DNA of 64,000 nt from Bacteroidota bacterium (GTDB lineage: Bacteria; Bacteroidota; Ignavibacteria; Tepidaquicellales; Tepidaquicellaceae), in NCBI GenBank assembly GCA_018266845.1, contig JAFDZO010000012.1:124001-188000 (forward strand). The letters are read 5' to 3'. Positions 45,412-53,048 of the stretch are shown piece after piece (the stretch's first letter is position 1; each line of letters begins with the position of its first letter). The translations under genes were made by a program, and so were the position numbers. Under the pieces are notes generated by a model. That model searched no databases and was not told where the DNA came from. It saw nothing but the letters and a program-made list of their open reading frames with translations.

Positions 45412-46188
45412 ATGAAAAAAACAATATTACTCGTATTGCTTCTTGTATCATTCGGTTTGAATACAGCTTTAAAAGCCGATGATGATTTTACAAAAGCTAT
45501 GGTGAAGGCGAAGCAGAGCTTGAAAACAGCAGTAGATAAATACGATGAAAAAGAAATGATAAAGGCGCGCGGACAATTTGAACGAATTTTACAGTTGAAG
45601 AAAAACACATGGCTAGTGAACTATTATCTCGCCCTTTGTGATTACAACATTTCTACAACAGGAATGGAAAAGAAGGATAATGATAAAATTAAAAAATACA
45701 CACAGTCAGGGCTTGACCTATTGGAGAAATCAATACTTGAAAGAGATAATTTTGGCGATGCCTATGTTTTAAAGATGTCTCTCGAGTATAACAGATTCCA
45801 ATATGAAATGGATAAGATGCAGACGATTATTGCCGATGTTACGGCAGCCGAAGAGAGCGCCAAAAAATATGACCCGACTAATCCGAGATTTTACTTAGTA
45901 AAAGGTATTGCCACTTATTTTACGCCGGCAGCATTCGGCGGCGGAATTGATAAGGCGCAGCCTTTGATTGAAAAATCCATTGAGCTTTACGGCTTGATAA
46001 AAAATTCCGATGAAACATTGCCTGACTGGGGGCTTGATGCCGCTTACGGTTATATGGCGCTATGTATGATTGACGCAGGAAAACTGCCCGAAGCAAAATC
46101 TTATATGGATAAAGGGCTTGCAATAAGTCCCGACTCAAAAATGCTGACCGGCTGGGTGAAAAAGCAATATGATGAAAAGGCAAAGTAG
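45412..46188 (+). CDS. Periplasmic TPR protein
   Basis: The 258-residue protein has a signal peptide (TILLVLLLVSFGLNTALKA). The mature part is helical, with TPR-like pairs at about residues 40-75 (FERILQLKKNTWLVNYYLALCDY), 95-130, 140-170 and 205-240 (GLDAAYGYMALCMIDAGKLPEAKSYMDKGLAI). It probably binds a partner in the periplasm. Its position directly after the TonB-dependent receptor suggests that the two act together, for example in assembling or regulating the receptor. No lipobox is present. It is followed by a strong terminator. Confidence 0.8.
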   Translation: MKKTILLVLLLVSFGLNTALKADDDFTKAMVKAKQSLKTAVDKYDEKEMIKARGQFERILQLKKNTWLVNYYLALCDYNISTTGMEKKDNDKIKKYTQSGLDLLEKSILERDNFGDAYVLKMSLEYNRFQYEMDKMQTIIADVTAAEESAKKYDPTNPRFYLVKGIATYFTPAAFGGGIDKAQPLIEKSIELYGLIKNSDETLPDWGLDAAYGYMALCMIDAGKLPEAKSYMDKGLAISPDSKMLTGWVKKQYDEKAK

Positions 46189-46229
46189 TTTTTTTAGTAT
46201 TAAGTAGAAAGTAGTATGTATAAAGTATG

Positions 46230-46260
46230 AACCCTTTGATGATTTCATCAAAGGGTTTTT
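46230..46260 (+). terminator. Rho-independent terminator
   Basis: AACCCTTTGATG/CATCAAAGGGTT (12 bp, perfect) with a four-base ATTT loop runs into TTTTT. It lies 42 bases past the TPR stop and ends the receptor operon. Confidence 0.9.
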
Positions 46261-46286
46261 TGTTTTATCTATAAATATGCTCTTGG

Positions 46287-46313
46287 CCTTGCAGGATTAA
46301 AAACCTGTCAGGT
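46287..46313. repeat. Degenerate CCTGACAGG-family copy
   Basis: CCTTGCAGG, an eight-base AT loop and CCTGTCAGG. The right arm matches the family exactly, and the left arm has decayed (one insertion and one change). It directly precedes the tandem array at 46334. Confidence 0.6.
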
Positions 46314-46333
46314 TATCGAGAAGCTCATCAATA

Positions 46334-46606
46334 CAATACTCGTTACGACGCTCCTGCGTCGTAACGAAGTTTACAGCTCTGTTTCCAAAGCACCCGTTTT
46401 AGAAACTAACAATAACATCTTTACAATACTCGTTACGGCGCTCCTGCGTCGTAACGAAGTTTACAGCTCTGTTTCACAAAAGCACCCGCTTTAGAAACTA
46501 ACAATAACATCTTTACAATACTCGTTACGGCGCTCCTGCGTCGTAACGAAGTTCACAATTCTGTTTCACAAAAGCACCCGCTTTAGAAACTAACAATAAC
46601 ATCTTT
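46334..46606 (+). repeat. Three tandem ~91-bp units, each with two hairpins
   Basis: Units run at about 46334-46423, 46424-46515 and 46516-46606 (90, 92 and 91 bases) and are nearly identical. Each holds hairpin 1, CGTTACGRCGC-TCCT-GCGTCGTAACG, at 46341, 46431 and 46523, and hairpin 2, GTTTC..AAAGC-ACCC-GCTTT..GAAAC, at 46381, 46471 and 46563. Substitutions keep pairing: A to G in hairpin 1 gives a G-T pair, and hairpin 2 of unit 1 has GTTTT opposite AAAGC, again G-T. The units end in GAAACTAACAATAACATC. The array fills the 457-base gap before an AlkD-like gene. Confidence 0.9.
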
Positions 46607-46645
46607 CTATCTTTTTATTTTTCCTTATTGTTTTTAACTTGAAAA

Positions 46646-47500
46646 ATGCTTGATGAAAAAAAGAAGAAAAAGATATTATCGTTCATTGACAAAAATGAAT
46701 ATGATAAGTTAATTAGCTACCTCGATACATTCAAAACGGCTCACGCAGGCACTCCGAAAACAGACATAAAAAGATTTACAATAAAGGAAATTACAAAGCG
46801 AATTACAGAAAACAAAAATTCCGAAAAAATATTTTTTAATTTAGGAAAAAAATTATGTGATAGAAAAGAATATGTTTCTCATGAAATAGGCATAAGCATT
46901 ATCTGGCGGGGCTACAGGCACAATAAAAAAGAAACAAAAGAAATTTTATTACAAATTGCCGATAGTGAGAACTGGGAAGTCCGCGAATATGCAGCCGGAG
47001 CTTTTATCAATGTGTTGAAAGAAAATCCTGATTTATACAAAACAATTTTACAGTGGGCAAAACACAAATCGGAAAATGTAAGACGGGCAGTTGTATTTTC
47101 TGCACTGGCATATTCTGACAAAAAAGATACATCGAAACTACAAAATGCTTTTGAAATACTTGAGCCGTTGATGAGTGATGTTTCAGTATATGTTAAAAAA
47201 AATCTTGGTCCGTTTATACTCGGCTCACACCTTGCAAATCACCACACAGAAGAGGTTATTTCACAGCTAAAAAAATGGATGAAGATAAATAACGAACAAG
47301 TAAAATGGAATATTGCAATGACGTTCAATAACAGTTTCGGAATCAGGCATCCCGAAACTGCTCTGCTTTTTTTGAAGGAGCTTTCACAAGAAAAAAGTAA
47401 AATAGTAAGCAGACCGGTGATTTCCACACTTAGACATTTGAACAAACGGCATAAGAAACTTATTCAGGAATTTATTAAAAAAGAGGGGATAGAAATCTGA
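46646..47500 (+). CDS. AlkD-like HEAT-repeat protein (DNA alkylation repair family)
   Basis: The 284-residue protein is all-helical with HEAT-type repeats. Segments such as VREYAAGAFINVLKENPDLY and VRRAVVFSALAYSDKKDTSKL are the typical alternating helices of the AlkC/AlkD superfamily, which uses a basic concave face to hold DNA. AlkD excises N3- and N7-alkylated bases. The N-terminal 45 residues are highly Lys-rich, again suggesting nucleic-acid binding. The key AlkD Trp/Asp residues could not be placed with certainty, so enzymatic activity is unproven. The stop codon overlaps the putative CTG start of the next gene. Confidence 0.78.
   Translation: MLDEKKKKKILSFIDKNEYDKLISYLDTFKTAHAGTPKTDIKRFTIKEITKRITENKNSEKIFFNLGKKLCDRKEYVSHEIGISIIWRGYRHNKKETKEILLQIADSENWEVREYAAGAFINVLKENPDLYKTILQWAKHKSENVRRAVVFSALAYSDKKDTSKLQNAFEILEPLMSDVSVYVKKNLGPFILGSHLANHHTEEVISQLKKWMKINNEQVKWNIAMTFNNSFGIRHPETALLFLKELSQEKSKIVSRPVISTLRHLNKRHKKLIQEFIKKEGIEI
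47483..47488 (+). promoter_or_regulatory. Ribosome binding site for the chromate transporter CTG start
   Basis: GAGGGG at 47483-47488 lies 8 bases before CTG at 47497. It is one of the strongest ribosome sites in the window and supports initiation at this non-canonical codon, the only plausible start after the in-frame TAA at 47476-47478. Confidence 0.6.
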
Positions 47501-48636
47501 CACTCTGGGAACTGTTTAAATATTATCTCTATGTCGGCTCAACATGTTTCGGCGGTCCGCTGGCAATAATAAACACTATCCGTACCGACCTTGTTGAAAA
47601 AAGAAAATGGCTTGATAAAGAAGAGTTCGAGCATTACTTCGGATATGCGCAGATAGCGCCTGGTCCGCTGGCTTTTCAGGTTGGAGTGTATAACGGCTTT
47701 TTCAAGCACGGTATTCCGGGCGCAGTGTTAGCGGGATTCGGGCTTGTGCTTCCCTCTTATCTTCTCGTTTTGATTTTTTCCATTTTCTATCAGAAGTATA
47801 ACGATGTAAGCTACCTGCAAAATGCGCTGTACGGCGTAAGCCCTGCAATCATTGCAATCATACTTCATTCTGGAATAAAACTAAGCAAAAATGTTTTAAA
47901 GAAAGATTATTTACTGTATGTTATTTTCTTTGCTTCGATTGCCCTTACAATTTTTCTAAAAGTTCCGATTCTTTATCTGATAGTTTCTTCAGGCTTGATA
48001 GCATTAGTTTTTTACAGCATAAAAGAAAACAAATCTCAAAAATTAAATTTCCTTCCTTTAGTTCTTGCTTCGCCGCTGGCATTTATTCAGCAGACAACTC
48101 AGACAGCGGGAGCAAAGCTGCTTGACCTTGCTCTGGTATTTTTAAAAACAGGCAGCTTAACTTACGGCAGCGGATTTGTTATCATAGGAGTGCTGCAGCA
48201 GGATGTTGTTAATAATTATCACTGGCTGAACCAGACGGATTTTCTGGCGGGAATTTCATTCGGAAATATTACACCGGGTCCTGTAGTGATTACATCTACT
48301 TTCATCGGCTATATGGCAGCAGGATTTTGGGGGTCTGTAATAAGCACATTCTGTATTTTCTTTCCCACGTTCTGCTTTGTACTAATACTTGCGCACAGCA
48401 TAGCAAAGTTCAAAGATAATTTTTATCTGAAAGCATTCATAAAAGGAGCAAACGCCGCCGCCATTGGGGCAATACTTTCTACAGCTTATAATTTATCGGG
48501 AAGCTCATTGATTGATATAGCAACATATGTAATTTTTGCGGTAAGTTTAGTTATACTTTTCAGATTTAAAGTAAATACACTCTACCTTATTGTTGCTGCT
48601 GCTGCGTGCGGAATTATTGTGAGGATGATTGTATGA
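47497..48636 (+). CDS. chrA: Chromate/anion transporter of the CHR family, likely CTG start
   Basis: The 379-residue protein is a long-chain CHR transporter with two homologous halves. The N-terminal half reads (from 47500) TLWELFKYYLYVGSTCFGGP, with the family motifs FGGP and GPLAFQVG. The second half repeats them (GSLTYGSGFVIIG; GNITPGPVVITSTFIG). About ten helices are present. The frame is open and clearly homologous back to 47500, far upstream of the GTG at 47686. Upstream of the motif the only candidate start is CTG at 47497, preceded by GAGGGG and overlapping the previous stop. It exports chromate or another oxyanion; the physiological substrate is unproven. Confidence 0.85.
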   Translation: MTLWELFKYYLYVGSTCFGGPLAIINTIRTDLVEKRKWLDKEEFEHYFGYAQIAPGPLAFQVGVYNGFFKHGIPGAVLAGFGLVLPSYLLVLIFSIFYQKYNDVSYLQNALYGVSPAIIAIILHSGIKLSKNVLKKDYLLYVIFFASIALTIFLKVPILYLIVSSGLIALVFYSIKENKSQKLNFLPLVLASPLAFIQQTTQTAGAKLLDLALVFLKTGSLTYGSGFVIIGVLQQDVVNNYHWLNQTDFLAGISFGNITPGPVVITSTFIGYMAAGFWGSVISTFCIFFPTFCFVLILAHSIAKFKDNFYLKAFIKGANAAAIGAILSTAYNLSGSSLIDIATYVIFAVSLVILFRFKVNTLYLIVAAAACGIIVRMIV

Positions 48637-48643
48637 TTCAAGT

Positions 48644-48661
48644 CCCGGCAATGAAGCCGGG
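48644..48661. repeat. Small GC hairpin after the chromate transporter
   Basis: CCCGGC/GCCGGG with an AATGAA loop lies 7 bases past the transporter stop and 15 bases before the convergent deaminase stop. It has no T run and may act only as a weak bidirectional terminator. Confidence 0.55.
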
Positions 48662-48676
48662 AATGAAATAATTATT

Positions 48677-49153
48677 TTAATACTCTATCTTATCTTCGTT
48701 TTCCTGCCACGCTTTAAAAACTTCAAGCGCTTCATCTGAATGATAATGCAGCATTGGGATACTTCTTGCATCGTGGGCTAAGTCAAGCTCATCATAAATA
48801 AATTTATCATCAAAGCCGATTTCAGCAGCATGGTGCTTATTATTAGCATAGTAAATTTTATCCAGCCGCGCCCAGTAGATTGCAGCAAGGCACATAGGGC
48901 AGGGTTCGCAGCTTGTATAAATTTCGCATCCGCTAAGATTAAAAGTATTCAGCGCTTTGCACGCTTCGCGTATTGTTTCAACTTCCGCATGGGCAGTCGG
49001 GTCATTTTTTACCGTAACTTTGTTGCTGCCTTTAGCGATTATTTTCCCGTCTTTTACAATTACTGCCCCGAAAGGACCGCCGGTGCCGTTCTTTACATTT
49101 TCTCTGGACATTTTCACGGCTTCGTCCATAAATTCTTTGTTAAATTCGCCCAT
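48677..49153 (-). CDS. Nucleoside/guanine deaminase (cytidine deaminase fold)
   Basis: The 158-residue cytosolic zinc enzyme has the zinc site HAEVETIREA (His and catalytic Glu) and CEPCPMCLAAIYWARLDKIYY (two Cys ligands). The sequence after it (HHAAEIGFDDKFIYDELDL) matches the Bacillus guanine deaminase GuaD group more than tRNA adenosine deaminase TadA, which usually has a shorter C-terminus. It probably converts guanine to xanthine in purine salvage. The flanking terminator at 49172 separates it from the thioredoxin gene, so it has its own promoter. Confidence 0.9.
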   Translation of the reverse strand: MGEFNKEFMDEAVKMSRENVKNGTGGPFGAVIVKDGKIIAKGSNKVTVKNDPTAHAEVETIREACKALNTFNLSGCEIYTSCEPCPMCLAAIYWARLDKIYYANNKHHAAEIGFDDKFIYDELDLAHDARSIPMLHYHSDEALEVFKAWQENEDKIEY

Positions 49154-49171
49154 ATTTTTTTTGCATAAAAA

Positions 49172-49197
49172 AACCTGACGGCATAAGCTGTCAGGTT
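49172..49197 (-). terminator. Terminator of the thioredoxin/TPR gene
   Basis: AACCTGAC/GTCAGGTT (8 bp) encloses GGCATAAGCT. On the minus strand it continues into TTTTTTATGC, 25 bases past the stop at 49222. The stem resembles the CCTGACAGG palindromes. Confidence 0.8.
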
Positions 49198-49221
49198 GAA
49201 TGTTATTTATTGAATAAAAAA

Positions 49222-50313
49222 TTATTTTGTACCGTAGATTTTATCTTTGGTTTTGTTGTATGTTTTATTGTCAGACCATAACTCAAGCGCTCTGTTGATA
49301 GATTTCTTAGCTTTTTTACTATCTCCAAGTTTGAAATATAAATCTGCCAGTACATTTTCAGCACTTGCTTCAAATATTCCTCCTTTGAAATAAGGAATAC
49401 TTTTCTTGGCATCACGCACTGCCAGTTTGTAGTTTTCTTCTGTTGATGTTGTGTCGCTATTTATTTTTCGCGCTTTGCTTAGATAGTATTGTCCGAAATA
49501 ATATTTAACCATATCATCTTTGGGAAACTTTTTATAAAGCCCTTTAAGTGTTAATAGCGCCATTTCATCATTTTTGCTCTCTGTGTATTTATCTGAAAGA
49601 AATAGTTTGACATCTTTAGAAAGGTTTGTCTTCGGATACTTTTCTAATAGTATATTAACATCTTTTATGTAAGCTTCAGAAGTTTTATCTTTTACTTCCA
49701 TCATTGCAATTAAAAGCTCTGCATCATCTGTATATCCCTGTGAATTTGAAACATCAGTTTGAATGATATAATTGAGATACTTTTTAGCGTCATCGGCTTT
49801 ACCTTCTGCAATTAATCTGTTTGCAAGGTCAAGATTTGCTTTTAAATCGGTTTTATTGTTATTGTAATTCGATTGCAAATAAGCTAATGAGCTTTTTCTC
49901 TCATTGATTTTTTTGATATTTTCTAAAAAATCAGGTGCAGGGTAAAAACCTATTATTTTATCAATTTCATTTCCATCGGCATCAACGAATAGTAAAGTCG
50001 GGTAGCTGTTCACTCCGTATTTTTTTGCAAGGTCTTTGCCTTCTTTTTCGGCATCGGTCTTCCAGTTAATTTGATGTTTCTCAGCGTATTTCACCACGGC
50101 TTTATTGCTGTAAACTCTCATATCAAGATGCTTGCACCAGATACACCAGTCAGTAATGAAATCAATCATTACTATTTTGTTTTGTTCTTTTGCCTTCTTT
50201 AAGATTTCGTTGAATGTTCCCTTTTCAAAAGCAATTTCATCTGCGTTTGCCGCTTTAAGCCCAAGGAAGAGGGAGATTACAAGAAGCAAAGCGAAAGTAT
50301 ATATATTTTTCAT
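49222..50313 (-). CDS. Secreted thioredoxin-fold protein with C-terminal TPRs
   Basis: The 363-residue protein has a signal peptide (FALLLVISLFLGLKAANA). Residues about 27-140 are a thioredoxin domain of the DUF255/DsbD-gamma type, with a redox motif WCIWCKH and cis-Pro loop NSYPTLLFVDADG. Residues about 145-355 are TPR-like helices (NRLIAEGKADDAKKYLNYI; AENVLADLYFKLGDSKKAKKSINRALELW). It probably acts as a periplasmic disulfide oxidoreductase that recognises a protein partner through the TPR half. It starts 53 bases downstream of a small membrane protein gene on the same strand. Confidence 0.88.
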   Translation of the reverse strand: MKNIYTFALLLVISLFLGLKAANADEIAFEKGTFNEILKKAKEQNKIVMIDFITDWCIWCKHLDMRVYSNKAVVKYAEKHQINWKTDAEKEGKDLAKKYGVNSYPTLLFVDADGNEIDKIIGFYPAPDFLENIKKINERKSSLAYLQSNYNNNKTDLKANLDLANRLIAEGKADDAKKYLNYIIQTDVSNSQGYTDDAELLIAMMEVKDKTSEAYIKDVNILLEKYPKTNLSKDVKLFLSDKYTESKNDEMALLTLKGLYKKFPKDDMVKYYFGQYYLSKARKINSDTTSTEENYKLAVRDAKKSIPYFKGGIFEASAENVLADLYFKLGDSKKAKKSINRALELWSDNKTYNKTKDKIYGTK

Positions 50314-50366
50314 ATTTTGTGTTTTAGTAAATTACCTATACGTAAAAAAATCTTCAATGTTTATTT

Positions 50367-50693
50367 TTACCCTCCGAAAAAGTAAAAGAAAAAATTGAAG
50401 CCGACTATGGCAAAGCTGAGAAGAATATTTGCAACAATGAGAAAACTGAGCAGGGATGAGTAATGCTCCTTATATGTAATATAGTGTTTCAGAAACGCAA
50501 AAAACGTAAAGATAGCGAGCACAAATACAATTATCGAAACCGTTAACCCGGGAAAAACATTGAGCGCGTTTAAATTCATCATTTCAAGAATACGTGTAAG
50601 ACGGGACTTTTCTGCGCCGCCTGTTGACATAAGAACAAGCTGTCCGGCATTTACTAAAGAGAAAAGTACGACCAGAATTTTTATCGCTGCCAT
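50367..50693 (-). CDS. Small membrane protein, three helices
   Basis: The 108-residue protein has three hydrophobic stretches, at about residues 3-20 (IKILVVLFSLVNAGQLVLM), 46-71 (VFPGLTVSIIVFVLAIFTFFAFL) and 80-106 (LLSFLIVANILLSFAIVGFNFFFYFF). The loop between the first two is basic and cytoplasmic. I recognise no family. It lies 53 bases upstream of the thioredoxin/TPR gene on the same strand and may form an operon with it. A 318-base gap, mostly an inverted repeat, separates it from the divergent GT-C-like gene. Confidence 0.7.
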   Translation of the reverse strand: MAAIKILVVLFSLVNAGQLVLMSTGGAEKSRLTRILEMMNLNALNVFPGLTVSIIVFVLAIFTFFAFLKHYITYKEHYSSLLSFLIVANILLSFAIVGFNFFFYFFGG

Positions 50694-50786
50694 AAGTATA
50701 TGAATATAAGAAGATTATTTACGAAAAACGATAAAGATTGTATTCTGGAAAAAGAGTTTTCTATCCGGGAAAATAATAGGCTCCAC

Positions 50787-50947
50787 TTAACCACAGAAAA
50801 CACAGAGGGTTTACACAAAGAACACAGAGATATAAATTATTTTCTATCTATATTGTTATATTAAGCTCAGCAAAGAATTTACCGGCAGTAAATTTTACAT
50901 TATTTTGGTGCGCTCTGTGTTATTAAATCTGTGGTCTCTGTGGTTAA
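50787..50947. repeat. 161-bp imperfect inverted repeat in the 50694-51011 gap
   Basis: TTAACCACAGAAAACACAGAG at 50787 onward matches the complement of CTCTGTGTT...CTGTGGTTAA ending at 50947. The terminal 10 bases (TTAACCACAG/CTGTGGTTAA) are perfect. It is MITE-sized but has no recognised target-site duplication. It fills half of the 318-base gap between divergent genes; nothing else is recognised there. Confidence 0.6.
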
Positions 50948-51011
50948 ACAGATAATTCTTCATTAAAAAAAAGTAAATTGAAATTACTTTTATCTGTAAT
51001 TAACTTGAAAA

Positions 51012-52979
51012 ATGGCTAAAAATAAGAAGGCAGAAAACAAGAAAAACTCTGCAAAAGAACAGGTAAATATTGAAATACCTTTTGAACCAAACAAAAACCA
51101 GTCGTTAATTATATACATTTCGATAGCTGCTGCGGCAATTGTATTTGCCGTGCTTTATCTTTTTTCGGCAAATGCTGCAAACGGCTACAACGGCTTTCCG
51201 CTTGATGACCCGTGGATTCATCTTACTTTTGCAAAAAATCTTGCCGAGTACGGAAGCTTTTCATATTTCAAAAATGAAATGTCCACTGCCGGCTCTACTT
51301 CACCGATTTACACAATGATTCTTGCCGCCGGATTTCTTATTACAAAAAATGAAATGGTGCTGAGTTATGTGTTAGGAATTATTTTCTTTGTATTCGCGGG
51401 GATATGGTTTTATCGTTTAAGCTCATTTGAGTTCGGTAAAGAAAATATTTTCGCCATATTATGCACGGCTATTTTTATTGTGGATAAATGGATGAATTTT
51501 ATTGCAGACTCCGGCATGGAGACTACAATGTTCATCTTTTTGCTTATTGCAGCAGTTTATGCTTATAAAAAAAGGCAGGCAGCAGCAACGGCAGTTTTTG
51601 CGGGATTGATTTTGTGGACACGCCCGGATGGAACAGCTTTCCTTGGGGCATTAGTCTTTGATTATTTATGGTGTGTTTATCTTGCAAAGAAAGATAAAAG
51701 CATTAAGCTTTTTTCAAAAACTGAATTATTTAAAATAGCGGGAATTTTTGCCGGTATAATTATTATTTATTTTGGAATGAACCTCAAGTTGTCCGGTTCG
51801 ATACTTCCGAATACGTTTAATGCAAAGCTTACTTATTATGCGCCGGAATTCAGAAGCCGGTCAGTATTTTTAAAGGGAGAAGTTTGGGATTATTTTACGG
51901 CAGGGGCTTATGGAATTGTCATGTTCGGATTTTTAGTAGCTGCGTTGAAATTAATTTTTGATACGATAAAACGAAAATATAACCCTAATTTTGTTTATAT
52001 AGTTTTCACAGCTGCGCTTGTTTTCATTTACTGGTATAGAATGCCATATGCGCACAGGTTCGGAAGATACTTAATGCCGATAATTCCGTTTATGATTTTA
52101 GTTTCGATGACGGGGTTTAGAGAAACAGCAAAACTTATAGCTTCGTATTTTAAAAGCAAGCAGGTTGCAAACGGATTTAACATACTTGCTGCCGTAGCTA
52201 TAATTTTCTTTGGGCTTCAGAATTATTTTGATAATAAAAAATCTTATGCCGAAGAGTGTAGATATATCAATGACAGGCAGGTAGTTGCAGCTAAATGGAT
52301 AAGAGATAACACGAAAGAGACAGATATAATCGGAACACACGATGTAGGGGCAATAGCATTTTACAGTCAGAGAAAAATTGTTGATGTAGCAGGGCTTGTA
52401 ACTCCCGAGCTTATTAACAAACTTCATGATGAAAATTATGTTGAGTATATGAGAGAATATTTAAAGAAAAGTAATGTTTCATATCTTGCATTTCTAAGAG
52501 AATGGTACAGGGTGGTAAATCAAACGCCTTTGTTTATGAGTCCTGAAAATTCTGCGCAGGAAGTAATGGAGGTATTTAAGTTTAGCCCTGATTCAACGCA
52601 TATACTCTCAAAAAGAGTAAACAGCGGAATAGAGTATGTTGGGCAGTTTATAAATCAGAGGGGAATGCAAAATCAGGCATTGAATGTAATTAATCAATTG
52701 CTTTCAATGGATGAAAAGTCATCGCTGACTTATTACCTTGCTGCTATTGTTTACGGAAGTGCTAACGATGCGAAAAACTATGAAAAGAATTTATTAAAAG
52801 CTATTGAACTTTATCCTGATTTTAAAGATGCGCTTTTCGCTTTAGGAAATTTTTATAAAGCTCAAAACAACAACGCCGAAGCTAAAAAATATCTTACGCG
52901 ATATGTAACGCTGAAGCCGTCAGATACAAAAGCGCTGGAAATGCTGAAGAGCGTAAGCGATTCGACTACGGCTAAATAA
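51012..52979 (+). CDS. GT-C-like membrane glycosyltransferase with C-terminal TPR domain
   Basis: The 655-residue protein starts with a Lys-rich cytoplasmic tail and a helix (LIIYISIAAAAIVFAVLYLF). The first extracytoplasmic loop has the acidic motif LDDPWIHLTFAKNLAE, typical of GT-C glycosyltransferases that use lipid-phosphate sugars (ArnT/PMT group). About ten helices follow to residue 400. Residues 400-530 are a soluble domain with IIGTHDVGAIAFYSQRKIVDVAGLV. The last 110 residues are TPR-like (YLAAIVYGSANDAKNYEKNLLKAI; LFALGNFYKAQNNNAEAKKYLTRYV). It probably glycosylates a surface polymer or protein. Sugar and acceptor are unknown. Confidence 0.82.
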   Translation: MAKNKKAENKKNSAKEQVNIEIPFEPNKNQSLIIYISIAAAAIVFAVLYLFSANAANGYNGFPLDDPWIHLTFAKNLAEYGSFSYFKNEMSTAGSTSPIYTMILAAGFLITKNEMVLSYVLGIIFFVFAGIWFYRLSSFEFGKENIFAILCTAIFIVDKWMNFIADSGMETTMFIFLLIAAVYAYKKRQAAATAVFAGLILWTRPDGTAFLGALVFDYLWCVYLAKKDKSIKLFSKTELFKIAGIFAGIIIIYFGMNLKLSGSILPNTFNAKLTYYAPEFRSRSVFLKGEVWDYFTAGAYGIVMFGFLVAALKLIFDTIKRKYNPNFVYIVFTAALVFIYWYRMPYAHRFGRYLMPIIPFMILVSMTGFRETAKLIASYFKSKQVANGFNILAAVAIIFFGLQNYFDNKKSYAEECRYINDRQVVAAKWIRDNTKETDIIGTHDVGAIAFYSQRKIVDVAGLVTPELINKLHDENYVEYMREYLKKSNVSYLAFLREWYRVVNQTPLFMSPENSAQEVMEVFKFSPDSTHILSKRVNSGIEYVGQFINQRGMQNQALNVINQLLSMDEKSSLTYYLAAIVYGSANDAKNYEKNLLKAIELYPDFKDALFALGNFYKAQNNNAEAKKYLTRYVTLKPSDTKALEMLKSVSDSTTAK

Positions 52980-53048
52980 ACCTTTTTGAAAATTTTGCGA
53001 AAGAAATAATACAAAGGCGGATGAGTTTCCGCCTTTTGAATTTAATAA

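Noticed and set aside
46334-46606. Possible CRISPR array
   Set aside because: Units are nearly identical over their whole length, with no unique spacers of constant size between repeats and no cas genes nearby.
47686-48636. Chromate transporter starting at GTG 47686
   Set aside because: It would cut off the conserved FGGP and GPLAFQVG motifs that are in frame upstream.
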